Shown here: one piece after another, positions 1-9,836 of the stretch
Numbering within the stretch: position 1 is the stretch's first letter
How the letters are laid out: each line of letters starts with the position of its first letter
Assembly (NCBI RefSeq): GCF_024679245.1
Contig: NC_090187.1
Coordinates: 26,511,815 to 26,575,814 of the forward strand
Origin: Pseudorasbora parva
Taxonomy: Eukaryota; Chordata; Actinopteri; Cypriniformes; Gobionidae
Direction: 5' to 3'
DNA: 64,000 bases
The notes under the pieces: model-generated
Told to the model about the DNA's origin: nothing
Seen by the model: only the letters and a program-made list of their open reading frames with translations
Databases searched by the model: none
Made by a program: the position numbers and the translations under genes

Positions 1-624
<624 letters not shown>

Positions 625-657
625 ATGTCAGGCATTAAAAAGATGGATGAGCTAGTC

Positions 658-658
<1 letters not shown>

Positions 659-698
<40 letters not shown>

Positions 699-702
699 TC
701 TG
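659..702. repeat. (CT)n microsatellite
   Basis: This is a CT tract with one interruption (CA near 692). It lies 40 bp downstream of the CA tract, so the two form a loose compound microsatellite. Confidence 0.95.
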
Positions 703-1259
703 AAGAGATAATAGTCTTTTAGTGTTTTTTCTACAATATGACAAATATGTAAAACAAAACTCACCTGAAAAGGTATGCAATATGTTTTGTTTCGCAGAAA
801 CATCATCAAAGGAGAAGGTTTCATCAGCATAAACCACCATTGCATCATTTTCATCTCTCCGATATGCATGCCACAAACTGAACTTTCAGTGGAGCTAAAC
901 CTCAGGAGGGTCATCTGTCACCTGACCTCTGGCTTTAACCTCGACCCTGACACTGACCCCAGACCACATACTGTGTCAGCAGTTTAAGCACACACTCATG
1001 AGATTGGATGGATGTGTGTGTTTACACTGGCAGCCTGCTGAATGCTTCAACAAGACTGTTTTGGTACGATGAATTTCTCCTCGATTCAAAACTGCAGCGG
1101 TTATTCGTCTCCTCTCTGTCCCAGTGCCAGTGGTTTGGAATCAAATACTATTATACTGCTTTTTTACATACTGTACATATACTGAGTACTATAAACCATC
1201 TGAAACCACAACCATAAACATTTCAAACTACATTGTTGGTGATCTCACTATGTTGCATA
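703..1259. other. Anonymous non-coding stretch
   Basis: The sequence is of mixed composition with no domain-like open frame, and I recognise no repeat in it. Confidence 0.5.
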
Positions 1260-1653
1260 TTAAAGGTGGATTGTGTGATACGAAAGAGGATCTATAGACA
1301 GAAAAGCAATGTAATATACATAACTATGTTTACAGTGGTGTATAAAGACCTTACATAATGAACTGTTATGTTTTTATTACCTTAGGATGAGACATTTCTA
1401 TCCACATACACCGCGGGTCCCCTTACAGTGAAGTCGCCATTTTGCGCCGCCATGTTTGTAAAGTAGCCATTAACGGACAAACTGCTCTACAGAGCGCTAG
1501 CCACTCTCTGCTGACTCAGATGACGACATCTTTGTCCTGTGTAGGCCACCGTAGCTTCTCTATGTGCTTTAAAAGGGAGGGGTGAGCTGTGGGCGGTTGC
1601 AATTCACAACCTAGCCACTAGATGCCGCTAACCTTTACACCCTGCACCTTTAA
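1260..1653. mobile_element. Non-autonomous DNA transposon with TTAA ends
   Basis: The element runs from 1264 to 1649 and is flanked by TTAA at 1260-1263 and 1650-1653. The ends are inverted: TTAAAGGTG on the left and CACCTTTAA on the right. The interior holds no transposase. The left 120 bp is repeated in reverse orientation at 30533-30657, which independently shows it is dispersed. A TTAA target duplication is typical of piggyBac and Kolobok superfamilies; which one applies here is not decided by the sequence. Confidence 0.7.
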
Positions 1654-1714
1654 TTGGATGGCATATAATTATTATCTTGGAAAATAGGTACTCAGGATTT
1701 ATTTGTATTTTTTA

Positions 1715-1820
1715 AGAAATTGATACATTTATTCAGCAAGGATGTATTAAATTATGACCGAAAAGACTTTTATAATGTATAAGATTTCAATTCCAAATAA
1801 ATGGTGTCCTTTTGAAGATT
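1715..1820 (-). repeat. Fragment of dispersed repeat (GCTGCATTTATTTGATC family)
   Basis: This segment (ATTCAGCAAGGATGTATTAA and downstream) matches the reverse complement of the 3' part of the repeat at 9085-9420. It is a truncated copy of an old interspersed family with two longer copies in this window. Confidence 0.6.
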
Positions 1821-2457
1821 TTTTTAGTTTTACTTTTGTTCGAGAAGCAATTTTACTTGGACATGTCACAACAGGAAAAAAAATACTATTGCAACTTCCG
1901 TTTCATTCCATCTTTAAATAGTGGTATGTTACATTGCTATATATATTTAAAAAAAAGGTTATTTAGATTTTTTTTTAGGGGGGGGGGGCATATTTTGCAT
2001 CCAATTAGTTTAAAATGATGTTTTGACAGTCTAATAAAATCTAATAATAAAAGAAAATTAGCCTATTTGGTAGATAGCCTATATTTACCCATGTATCTAT
2101 AGCAAGGTATCCAGGTTGTCCAAGAAAATGTGCATACGATGCTCTATTGCACACTGCAAAAGTAGTTGTAGTACAAGTAGTATGGCACTATGCCATTCCA
2201 AATATACCTAGTGCACAGCTGAATCTGCCACTGCGCTCACAGCGCCCTCTCCTGGCCATTCATACAACCATACTAAATGTAGGTCATATTTACAGCTGGC
2301 ACTCAGTAATAGTAACAGTTTATGCAACGGAAATCAGTCACTACACCCTTCAGAACTCATTTGACTATTTATAACATGAGTTCTGCTTCTTCCGGAGACA
2401 CAGGGAGATATCTGACATTACGCCTGCATCCCAGAGTCATTCAACTGTGCCCTGCAG

Positions 2458-2459
<2 letters not shown>
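1821..2459. other. Anonymous AT-rich stretch
   Basis: There are runs of A, T and G (for example the G run at 1979-1988) and no gene-like open frame. I recognise nothing further. Confidence 0.5.

Positions 2460-2510
<51 letters not shown>
2460..2510. repeat. (TG)n microsatellite
   Basis: About 25 TG units end in ATGTGTGCGC. An A-rich run of about 15 bases follows at 2571-2585. Confidence 0.97.
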
Positions 2511-2517
<7 letters not shown>

Positions 2518-2585
2518 CGCATCCACTTCCCACAGATGCATGCAAATTGGGAAATTGGGAGGAAGGAGACAAAAAAAAAAAAAAA

Positions 2586-3235
2586 CAGTTTCTTCAGTCC
2601 TCCAAAAAATTTTAAGTTCAGACTCAAATCCCTTTGTCTCAATTAACACAGGTACATCAGACGTTGATCACACATGACGGAGCACACCTGCCCCGTTTCG
2701 TCTCAGATCAGGAGCAGAGGATTATGGCCTGGGATTAAAGCACTTTAAAGACAGAGGCAGTGTCAAAACACACCGCTCTCGAATGCATCGGATGTCCGGG
2801 GCAGACCCACTGACCACCACAACAGAGATCTCTCCAACATCTCAGATGTTTCGCCTAGACTGCAATGAGATTCAATGGAGAGCAATTTTTGCTTTTCAGA
2901 TGTATCAGCTGAAAGTAATTTTACTGTGCAATGTTAGGAAGACAATTCAATATCTGAGCTGCTACCCACATTAATATCATACACTAGTTCTGTTCAAAAG
3001 TTTAAGGTGTCATGAACAGGCTTTTAAAAAAATTTTATACTGTTGTCTGAGGTCAACTAATGATGTTCGTGTGGTTTTTACATTCAAAAACATCATAACT
3101 AATAAGTAATAGGCTATTTTCTACACTGGTTTTGAGGCTCTCTCCAAAGCGCTGGGTTTTGATGGGCGTGACGCAATGAAGAGTTGGAAGTAAACAGCCA
3201 CAGCTAGGATTGGATAAGATTTGCATTTAATGAGC
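2586..3235. other. Anonymous non-coding stretch
   Basis: This is moderate-GC sequence without recognisable coding content. The part from 3000 to 3235 may belong to an old dispersed repeat, but I cannot name it. Confidence 0.4.
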
Positions 3236-3339
3236 TTAAAGGGGGGGTGAAACACTCAGTTTCAGCCAATCTCATGTCAATCTTGAGTACCTATAGAGTA
3301 GTATTGCATCCTTCATATCTCCGAAAAGTCTTTAGTTTT

Positions 3340-3707
3340 TGTGGCAAGGGGGGCGTGGTTCAGCGAGGTCTGCAGCGGGAGAGAGGGCCGCGGGACGAGC
3401 GGTAAGTGAGTGGGTTGGACGCAGATTAATAACACCTGTCTCTTGTTCTAGTAATGAGCGCGGAGACGGGATAAAACACCAGCGGAACCGGAGACCAGGG
3501 AGAGAGAGAGTCGGACTGTTGATGCGACCCCCTGAGATATCCGGAACCCGGAAGTGCGTGACCCGGAAGCGAAACTGAGCATATACAGAGACAAACACAC
3601 GCTGAAGCGTGCACGTTGTGATTTGAGTTATTGAGAAAATAAAGAGCATCAACAGTCCTGCCGACCCCCGTGTCCTCTTCCTTCCTCACTATATCGAACT
3701 TGTTACA
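3340..3707 (+). repeat. 5' LTR of the Gmr1-like element
   Basis: The LTR starts TGTGGCAAGG and ends CTTGTTACA. A TATA-like GATAAAAC lies at 3470-3477 and a polyadenylation signal AATAAA at 3638-3643, as expected for U3-R-U5 order. A 79-codon open frame inside it recurs in the other LTR and has no domain features, so I treat it as chance. Confidence 0.95.
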
Positions 3708-3708
3708 C

Positions 3709-3726
3709 TGGTGCCGAAACCCGGGA
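3709..3726 (+). promoter_or_regulatory. Minus-strand primer-binding site
   Basis: TGGTGCCGAAACCCGGGA starts two bases after the 5' LTR. The leading TGG pairs with the CCA end of a tRNA. I did not assign the primer tRNA species. Confidence 0.85.
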
Positions 3727-3750
3727 AGGAAGCAGGACAGAGCCGCCGCC

Positions 3751-4463
3751 ATGACAACGCCCTCCGCCTCGCCATTTGCGGAGATCATCAACTCCCTCGC
3801 GGTCCTCCACCAGGAACACCATAAGGCATTGCTGGACCTTCGGACCGAACAGGAGCGCCGCTTCGAGGCCATCGTCCAAGGCCAGCAAGAGGACCGCGAG
3901 CGGTTCCGGAGCTGGATGGACCGGGAGGTTCGCGCCGAGGCCGCTGGGCGGGCCAGCGCACCGGTGCACGTGCCCCTACAGAAGATGGGGCCGGAAGACG
4001 ACCCCGAGGCCTTCGTGGATCTGTTCCAAAAAGCCGCGGAGGCCTGCGGGTGGCCCCGGGCACAGTGGCCGGTGCGCCTCATCCCTCGTCATACGACGAC
4101 CTGAAGCGGGCCATACTTCAGCGGGTCGGCCGGACCCCAGAACAACACCGCCAGCGTTTCCGCTCCCTGGAGTGGGGTGAGTCCGGTCGACCCTTCGCAT
4201 TGGCCCAACAGCTCCGGGACGAGTGCCGCAGATGGCTGCTGGCCGGCGGCAGCGACGTGGACCATGTTGTCGATCTGGTGGTGCTGGAGCAGTTCATCAC
4301 TCGGCTCCCCCGGAAGACCGCCGAGTGGGTCCAGTGCCACCGGCCCACGTCGCTGGAGACGGCCATCCACCTGGCGGAGGACCACCTGGTGGCGTGCCCG
4401 GGGGTCGGCGAACCCCCACTAACTTCTCCCTCTCTCTCTCCCCCCTCTCTCTCTCTCTCTTGA
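3751..4463 (+). pseudogene. gag: gag (capsid) region, frameshifted and interrupted, SCAN-like
   Basis: The start ATG at 3751 is in a good context (GCCGCCATG). The frame runs to a stop at 4102-4104. From about 4085 the homologous coding sequence continues in another frame, which stops at 4461-4463 inside a CT-rich stretch. The first part has a charged helical N-terminus and the motif DDPEAFVDLFQKAAEACGW. The second part has RTPEQHRQRFRSL and LEQFITRLPRKTAEWV, which resemble the SCAN domain, a fold published as derived from Gmr1-like capsid. A short deletion near 4083-4095 is the likely cause of the frame change. The stop at 4461 is in the same frame as pol. Confidence 0.8.
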
Positions 4464-4529
4464 CCTGTCCCTCTCCCCAGGTCCCGCCCTCCAGGCCCTC
4501 CTCGCGTCCCCCCCAGAGGCCGGGGTGGG

Positions 4530-7500
4530 ATGGGCCTTGGACCGTCTGGGAGTTCGCGGGTCCCGCCCAGGGGGGCGGGGCCGCTGGGGGCTGGTGGTGA
4601 CAATGGCTCTGGTTCCGCCCCCTTTCCGCGCTCATCCTCCAACCCACTCCCCGCCGCCGGGGCGGCGGGTAGGCCTGGGCTGGCCTGCTGGCGGTGCGGC
4701 GATCCGGATCATTTTGTGGACCGATGCCCGATGATGGACATCGGAACAATGATCCGGATCCCGGACGTCCAGCGGACCACCCCCGATCAAGCAGGAGAGT
4801 ACCAAATTCCTGTAAGTATCAAGGGGGGTACATATCAGGCCTTGGTGGATTCAGGATGTAACCAAACCTCGATCCATCAAAGCCTGATGCAGCCTGGGGC
4901 ATTGGATACAAGCCGCATGGTTAAGGTGCGGTGTGTGCACGGGGATGTGGTGGAATATCCGGTTGTCCCAGTCACGATACAGTTTAGGGGGAAAAAGCAT
5001 AATGTTGAGGTGGCGGTTAGTCCCCACCTCCGGCATCCGCTAATTCTGGGGACGAATTGGCCCGCCTTTTCGGCGTTATTGGGGTCGTTATGCGCGGATG
5101 CCGCTTGGGGAAACAAGGCTAGGAACGGGGCGGTGCGAGTGCAGGTTGGCGAGACTGATACGGGACCCTTGGGAACAGCTTCAGAGGAACCGAGCGGGGT
5201 TGAGAGACTGATTCTCTCGGACCGCGATGACTTCCCTCTGGAGCAGTCCCAAGATGAGACTCTAAAACATGCTTTCCAACAGGTCCGCACTATCGACGGT
5301 CAGTCCCTCCAACCCGCATTGCTCGTCACGTATCCTTATTTTGCCATAATTAAGGATAGGTTGTATCGAGTGACCCAAGACGCTCAGACAAAAGTGGATA
5401 CAACCCAGTTGTTAGTACCAAAGAGCCGCCGGGAAATGCTTTTCCAGGCGGCTCACTCTAACCCGATGGCGGGCCACCTGGGACAGGCGGCCACGCTGAA
5501 TCGTTTAATGACCCGATTTTTTTGGCCAGGCATTCATGACAATGTGCGCAGGTGGTGCGCGTCTTGTCCTGAATGTCAGTTGGTGAACCCACTGGCCGCC
5601 CCAAAAGCGCCATTGCGCCCCCTACCATTAATGCAGGTCCCCTTCGAGAGAATTGCGATGGACCTCATCGGGCCATTAGAGCGATCCGCACGCGGACATC
5701 GTTTTGCGCTAGTTATCGTGGACTACGCAACACGATATCCGGAAGCAGTGGCTCTCCGCAACATCTCGGCGAAGAGTGTTGCGGACGCACTGTTTCGTTT
5801 GATCTCCCGGGTGGGGATTCCGAAAGAAATCCTCACTGATCAAGGCACGGCGTTTATGTCACGCACGTTAAGCGAATTGTACGGATTATTGGGCATTAAA
5901 TCCATTCGAACCAGCGTCTATCACCCACAAACAGACGGCTTGGTCGAACGATTTAATCGCACTCTTAAATCCATGATCCGTAAATTCGTACAGGAAGACG
6001 CCAAAAATTGGGATCGGTGGTTAGAACCCCTCTTATTTGCTGTGCGCGAGGTCCCGCAAGCCTCCACGGGGTTTTCCCCCTTCGAGCTTCTCTACGGGCG
6101 ACAGCCACGGGGGGTGCTGGACGTCCTACGAGAAACTTGGGAGGAGGGGCCTTCGTTGGCCAAAAACGAAATTCAGTACGTCATGGACTTGCGAACAAAA
6201 CTCCACACATTGGGGCGGCTATCTAGGGAGAATTTGTTGCAAGCCCAGGACCGCCAGAGCCGGTCATATAACAGGGGTACTAAACTACGCAAATTCACAC
6301 CGGGAGAGAAAGTGCTCGTTCTACTCCCAACGTCGAGCTCAAAATTAATGTCAAAGTGGCAGGGGCCGTTTGAGGTCGCACGGCAGATAGAAGAGCTCGA
6401 TTATGAAGTGATACGATCCGATAGGAACGGGGCACGTCAAATATACCACCTCAATCTGCTTAAAAAATGGAATGAGGTGGAATCGGTGTTGTTGGCAACG
6501 GTGATCGGGGGAGAGGATGATCTCGGGCCAGAGGCGAGCATTAAAGCGCAATCAGTCGCGTTGGCCCCGGGGGGAGATCACCTCTCACCGTTACAACTCG
6601 CTGATTTATCGAAATTACAGGCGGAGTTCGCTGACGTGTTCTCGCCCCTACCGGGACGTACCGACTTGATTCAGCACCATATCGAGACCGAGCCGGGCGT
6701 GGTAGTTCGCAGCCGGCCGTATCGCTTGCCTGAACACAAGAAAAAAGTAGTTCAGGACGAATTAGGCGCAATGCTCGACATGGGAGTAATCGAGGAGTCC
6801 AACAGTGACTGGGCGAGCCCGATAGTTTTGGTCCCCAAAACAGACGGCTCGGTCAGGTTCTGTGTGGACTACCGCAAGGTGAACGCTGTGTCGAAGTTCG
6901 ACGCGTATCCAATGCCACGGGTTGACGAATTGCTTGATCGGTTAGGCACGGCTCGATTTTATTCGACACTGGACTTAACAAAGGGCTATTGGCAGATCCC
7001 CTTGTCTCCATTGTCCAAAGAAAAAACAGCTTTCACCACGCCGTTTGGATTACACCAATTTGTCACGCTTCCTTTCGGCTTGTTCGGGGCGCCCGCAACC
7101 TTCCAGCGGCTCATGGATAGGATTTTGCGTCCCCATGCTGCATATGCTGCTGCGTACCTAGATGACATAGTGATTTATAGTCACGATTGGCAGCGGCATA
7201 TGCAGCATGTGAGGGCGGTCCTGAGGTCGCTGAGGAGAGCGGGGCTCACGGCCAATCCGAAGAAGTGTGCGATTGGGCGGGTGGAAGTAAGGTATCTGGG
7301 CTTCCACTTGGGTCATGGACAGGTGCGTCCCCAAATTGATAAGACTGCCGCAATTGCAACCTGTCCGAGGCCCAAGACCAAAAAGGAGGTAAGACAGTTC
7401 TTGGGGCTGGCGGGATATTATAGACGGTTTATACCAAATTATTCGGACCTCACCAGCCCTTTGACTGATCTTACTAGAAAGGGGCTACCAGATACGGTCC

Positions 7501-8102
7501 AGTGGACGGAGCTGTGTCAACAGGCTTTTACCCAAGTAAAGGCTGCTCTATGTGGCGGGCCGCTGTTACACTCCCCTGACTTTTCTCTCCCTTTCTTGTT
7601 GCAGACTGACGCGTCGGACAGGGGGCTGGGCGCAGTCCTGGCCCAGGAGGTGGAGGGGGGAGAGCGGCCGGTGCTGTACATTAGCCGTAAGCTCTCCAAG
7701 AGGGAAGCTAAGTACAGCACCATAGAAAAGGAGTGTTTGGCCATCAGATGGGCCGTTCTCACCCTCCGCTATTACCTCCTGGGGCGGGAGTTCACTCTCT
7801 GTTCGGACCACGCTCCTCTCCAATGGCTCCACCGCATGAAGGATACCAACGCGCGGATCACCCGTTGGTATCTGGCTCTCCAGCCGTTTAAGTTCAAGGT
7901 GGTCCACAGGCCGGGTGCTCAGATGGCTGTGGCCGATTTCCTCTCCAGAAATGGGGGGGGGGGGGGGGGTGGGGGGGGGGGGGGGGGGGGGCTGCAGGCC
8001 GGACGGCTCCCCGGCCTGAGTCGGGCGGTGGGGGTATGTGGCAAGGGGGGCGTGGTTCAGCGAGGTCTGCAGCGGGAGAGAGGGCCGCGGGACGAGCGGT
8101 AA
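4530..8102 (+). CDS. pol: Gag C-terminus and Pol polyprotein (zinc knuckle, PR, IN, RT, RNase H)
   Basis: The frame is open from 4464; the first ATG is at 4530, but natural translation probably starts in gag. Residues below are counted from 4530. A CX2CX4HX4C zinc knuckle is at C53-C66. The protease has DSG at 107-109. Integrase has an HHCC finger (H309, H316, C346, C349), the DDE triad D378, D437 and E473 (DX35E), and a GPF motif at 612-614. Reverse transcriptase has FCVDYRKVN at 777-785, D815 in TLDLTKGYWQI, and YLDD at 876-879. RNase H acidic residues are D1027, E1068, D1093 and D1136. All catalytic residues are intact. No chromodomain is seen. The frame then runs through a poly-G tract and ends inside the 3' LTR at 8102. 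One of the other frames stops sooner, at TGA 8017-8019. Confidence 0.93.
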   Translation: MGLGPSGSSRVPPRGAGPLGAGGDNGSGSAPFPRSSSNPLPAAGAAGRPGLACWRCGDPDHFVDRCPMMDIGTMIRIPDVQRTTPDQAGEYQIPVSIKGGTYQALVDSGCNQTSIHQSLMQPGALDTSRMVKVRCVHGDVVEYPVVPVTIQFRGKKHNVEVAVSPHLRHPLILGTNWPAFSALLGSLCADAAWGNKARNGAVRVQVGETDTGPLGTASEEPSGVERLILSDRDDFPLEQSQDETLKHAFQQVRTIDGQSLQPALLVTYPYFAIIKDRLYRVTQDAQTKVDTTQLLVPKSRREMLFQAAHSNPMAGHLGQAATLNRLMTRFFWPGIHDNVRRWCASCPECQLVNPLAAPKAPLRPLPLMQVPFERIAMDLIGPLERSARGHRFALVIVDYATRYPEAVALRNISAKSVADALFRLISRVGIPKEILTDQGTAFMSRTLSELYGLLGIKSIRTSVYHPQTDGLVERFNRTLKSMIRKFVQEDAKNWDRWLEPLLFAVREVPQASTGFSPFELLYGRQPRGVLDVLRETWEEGPSLAKNEIQYVMDLRTKLHTLGRLSRENLLQAQDRQSRSYNRGTKLRKFTPGEKVLVLLPTSSSKLMSKWQGPFEVARQIEELDYEVIRSDRNGARQIYHLNLLKKWNEVESVLLATVIGGEDDLGPEASIKAQSVALAPGGDHLSPLQLADLSKLQAEFADVFSPLPGRTDLIQHHIETEPGVVVRSRPYRLPEHKKKVVQDELGAMLDMGVIEESNSDWASPIVLVPKTDGSVRFCVDYRKVNAVSKFDAYPMPRVDELLDRLGTARFYSTLDLTKGYWQIPLSPLSKEKTAFTTPFGLHQFVTLPFGLFGAPATFQRLMDRILRPHAAYAAAYLDDIVIYSHDWQRHMQHVRAVLRSLRRAGLTANPKKCAIGRVEVRYLGFHLGHGQVRPQIDKTAAIATCPRPKTKKEVRQFLGLAGYYRRFIPNYSDLTSPLTDLTRKGLPDTVQWTELCQQAFTQVKAALCGGPLLHSPDFSLPFLLQTDASDRGLGAVLAQEVEGGERPVLYISRKLSKREAKYSTIEKECLAIRWAVLTLRYYLLGREFTLCSDHAPLQWLHRMKDTNARITRWYLALQPFKFKVVHRPGAQMAVADFLSRNGGGGGGGGGGGGGLQAGRLPGLSRAVGVCGKGGVVQRGLQRERGPRDER
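7951..7991. repeat. Poly-G tract at the end of pol
   Basis: About 41 bases are nearly all G with one T near 7969. The tract follows the RNase H terminus DFLSRN directly. Its length sets the reading frame of the polyprotein tail and is error-prone in both replication and sequencing. Confidence 0.95.
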
Positions 8103-8404
8103 GTGAGTGGGTTGGACGCAGATTAATAACACCTGTCTCTTGTTCTAGTAATGAGCGCGGAGACGGGATAAAACACCAGCGGAACCGGAGACCAGGGAGA
8201 GAGAGAGTCGGACTGTTGATGCGACCCCCTGAGATATCCGGAACCCGGAAGTGCGTGACCCGGAAGCGAAACTGAGCATATACAGAGACAAACACACGCT
8301 GAAGCGTGCACGTTGTGATTTGAGTTATTGAGAAAATAAAGAGCATCAACAGTCCTGCCGACCCCCGTGTCCTCTTCCTTCCTCACTATATCGAACTTGT
8401 TACA
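8037..8404 (+). repeat. 3' LTR of the Gmr1-like element
   Basis: It is 368 bp, the same length as the 5' LTR, and I found no difference by eye. It is followed by the target duplication GTTTT at 8405-8409. The G-rich GGGCGGTGGGGGTA just upstream (about 8023-8036) is the likely polypurine tract. Confidence 0.95.
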
Positions 8405-8873
8405 GTTTTGTTATATTTATAAAAGAAATATAGGCTGTACTGAGACTTTCTGAAAAAAAAAAACGAGTGCCTGGAGGCGTATCGAGTGGGAAGAGCTAAA
8501 GAATGTTAGTGCATTTGAATGACGAAGCACGCTTTGTGAGAACGCTAGGTTTATGTTTGGGTGGTTTTACAATAAACAAACTGGAACAAAAATATCCTAA
8601 AATATTAGGATCAGAAGGAAGCTTATGCAGCGACTGTGTTCTTCCAAACCACGAATAGCGCAATATCTTAATCTTCCTCGATGTATTGTTGTTGACCAGT
8701 TAGCACGAGCCCTCCATGAGTCAGTGGGCGGGGCTACTGGATTAGAGGCGCTGTAGATTCTGTATAGGCGGTGTTTCGTCGCGCACTGACGTCAGTATAA
8801 AGCACAGGACCGTTTGCTGAGCCTGGTGTCTATAAAAGCTTTTCTTTGACTAACAAGGAAGTTTTCAGCTCTG

Positions 8874-8876
<3 letters not shown>

Positions 8877-8965
<89 letters not shown>
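8877..8965. repeat. Compound (CA)n(TA)n microsatellite
   Basis: About 33 CA units (8877-8942) pass directly into about 12 TA units (8942-8965). The tract lies inside the right half of the TTAA-end element. Confidence 0.97.
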
Positions 8966-9084
8966 GTATAGGATATTCTTATATTACAATGACCTTTTAT
9001 ATATCAAAAGCTCAAGGAAAAGTTCATTCCTCAATTCATTACCCCTTTTAGGGTCGGTGAGATTTGCTTATGTTTTTGTAAGTA

Positions 9085-9420
9085 GTCTCTTACCAAGGCT
9101 GCATTTGTTTGATCAAAAAATACTGTAAAAACAGTAATATTATAGTATGAATATTTTGTAAAATGTAATTTATTTCTGTGATGGCAATGTTTTTAACAGT
9201 AAATTTTAACAGTGCCGCATGATCCTTCAGAAATTATTTACATTTCTTATAATTATCATAGTTAAAAACAGTTGTGCTGCTTTGTTTGGAAAACTTAATG
9301 TACGTTTTATGATTTGTTGATAAATAGAAAATGCAAAAGAAATATTTCTCTTTGGAAATCGAAATCTTTCAAAACATTGTCAATGTCTTTGCTGTCACTT
9401 TTGATCAATTTAATGCATAA
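9085..9420 (+). repeat. Dispersed repeat, GCTGCATTTATTTGATC family, near full length
   Basis: It starts CCAAGGCTGCATTTGTTTGA and ends near GATCAATTTAATGCATA. Related segments occur at 1715-1820, 29590-29665 and 60785-61107, the last in reverse orientation. No coding capacity is seen. I recognise it as a common fish interspersed repeat but cannot name its class. Confidence 0.65.
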
Positions 9421-9765
9421 CATTAAATGCTTTTTGTACCTGGCGAAAACTGCACATCTGATTGCTTAGAAAAGCAGAAAAGCAACACATTTTTATTTCC
9501 TCTGGGATGCTGTACATGGTCAACTGGGGAAACAACATTATCACAACCTCAAAAGACATTCTGATTTTGATTTTGGAGGGTTTCTGATTTAATTTGATTA
9601 TCTTCATAACGATGTGAAAATAGACAGGCTGAAATCTACACTAACAAAAAGCCTCTCTTTTATGAGAAATAGGTCAGTGTAGAAGATAAGTGGCCCTCAC
9701 GGGGGACTCGAATCTGGACTTCTGAAGTCCTGTTAAACAGAGCAAAGGAAGCATCAGGAAATTGT

Positions 9766-9770
<5 letters not shown>
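9421..9770. other. Anonymous non-coding stretch
   Basis: I see no gene or repeat here. Confidence 0.5.

Positions 9771-9835
<65 letters not shown>
9771..9835. repeat. (TG)n microsatellite
   Basis: This is a perfect TG tract of about 32 units, preceded by an imperfect ATTGTGTGTC. Confidence 0.97.

Positions 9836-9836
<1 letters not shown>

Larger units (their letters stand above)
3340..8404 (+). mobile_element. Gmr1-like Ty3/gypsy LTR retrotransposon, full length
   Basis: This is a complete 5,065-bp element with 368-bp LTRs of the TG...CA type at both ends, flanked by the 5-bp duplication GTTTT (3335-3339 and 8405-8409). A primer-binding site follows the 5' LTR directly. The internal order is gag, zinc knuckle, protease, integrase, reverse transcriptase, RNase H. 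Most Ty3/gypsy elements have integrase last. Integrase before reverse transcriptase in a gypsy-like sequence is the defining trait of the Gmr1 group of deuterostome elements. The two LTRs look identical by eye, so insertion was recent. The gag part is disrupted, so this copy is probably not self-sufficient. Confidence 0.93.
3236..9050. mobile_element. Non-autonomous TTAA-end DNA element split by the LTR retrotransposon
   Basis: The left part (3236-3339) starts TTAAAGGGGGGGTGAA. The right part (8405-9050) ends TTCATTACCCCTTTTA, a degenerate inverted match. The LTR retrotransposon sits between them with a clean 5-bp duplication, so the two parts were once contiguous, giving about 750 bp. No transposase is present. 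A CA/TA microsatellite lies inside the right part. I recognise the flanking text as a common cyprinid interspersed sequence, but the superfamily is inference. Confidence 0.55.

Noticed and set aside
3339..3578. 79-codon frame inside each LTR
   Set aside because: It recurs only because the LTRs are duplicated. It overlaps the promoter and polyadenylation region and has no domain.
3426..4082. 218-codon minus-strand frame antisense to gag and the 5' LTR
   Set aside because: It lies opposite recognisable gag coding sequence, crosses the LTR border, and has no domain. It reflects the GC-rich composition.
4530..4600. ATG at 4530 as the true start of an independent pol gene
   Set aside because: The sequence from 4464 is already open and proline/glycine-rich gag-like before the ATG. 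The zinc knuckle belongs to gag, so the ATG is probably internal.
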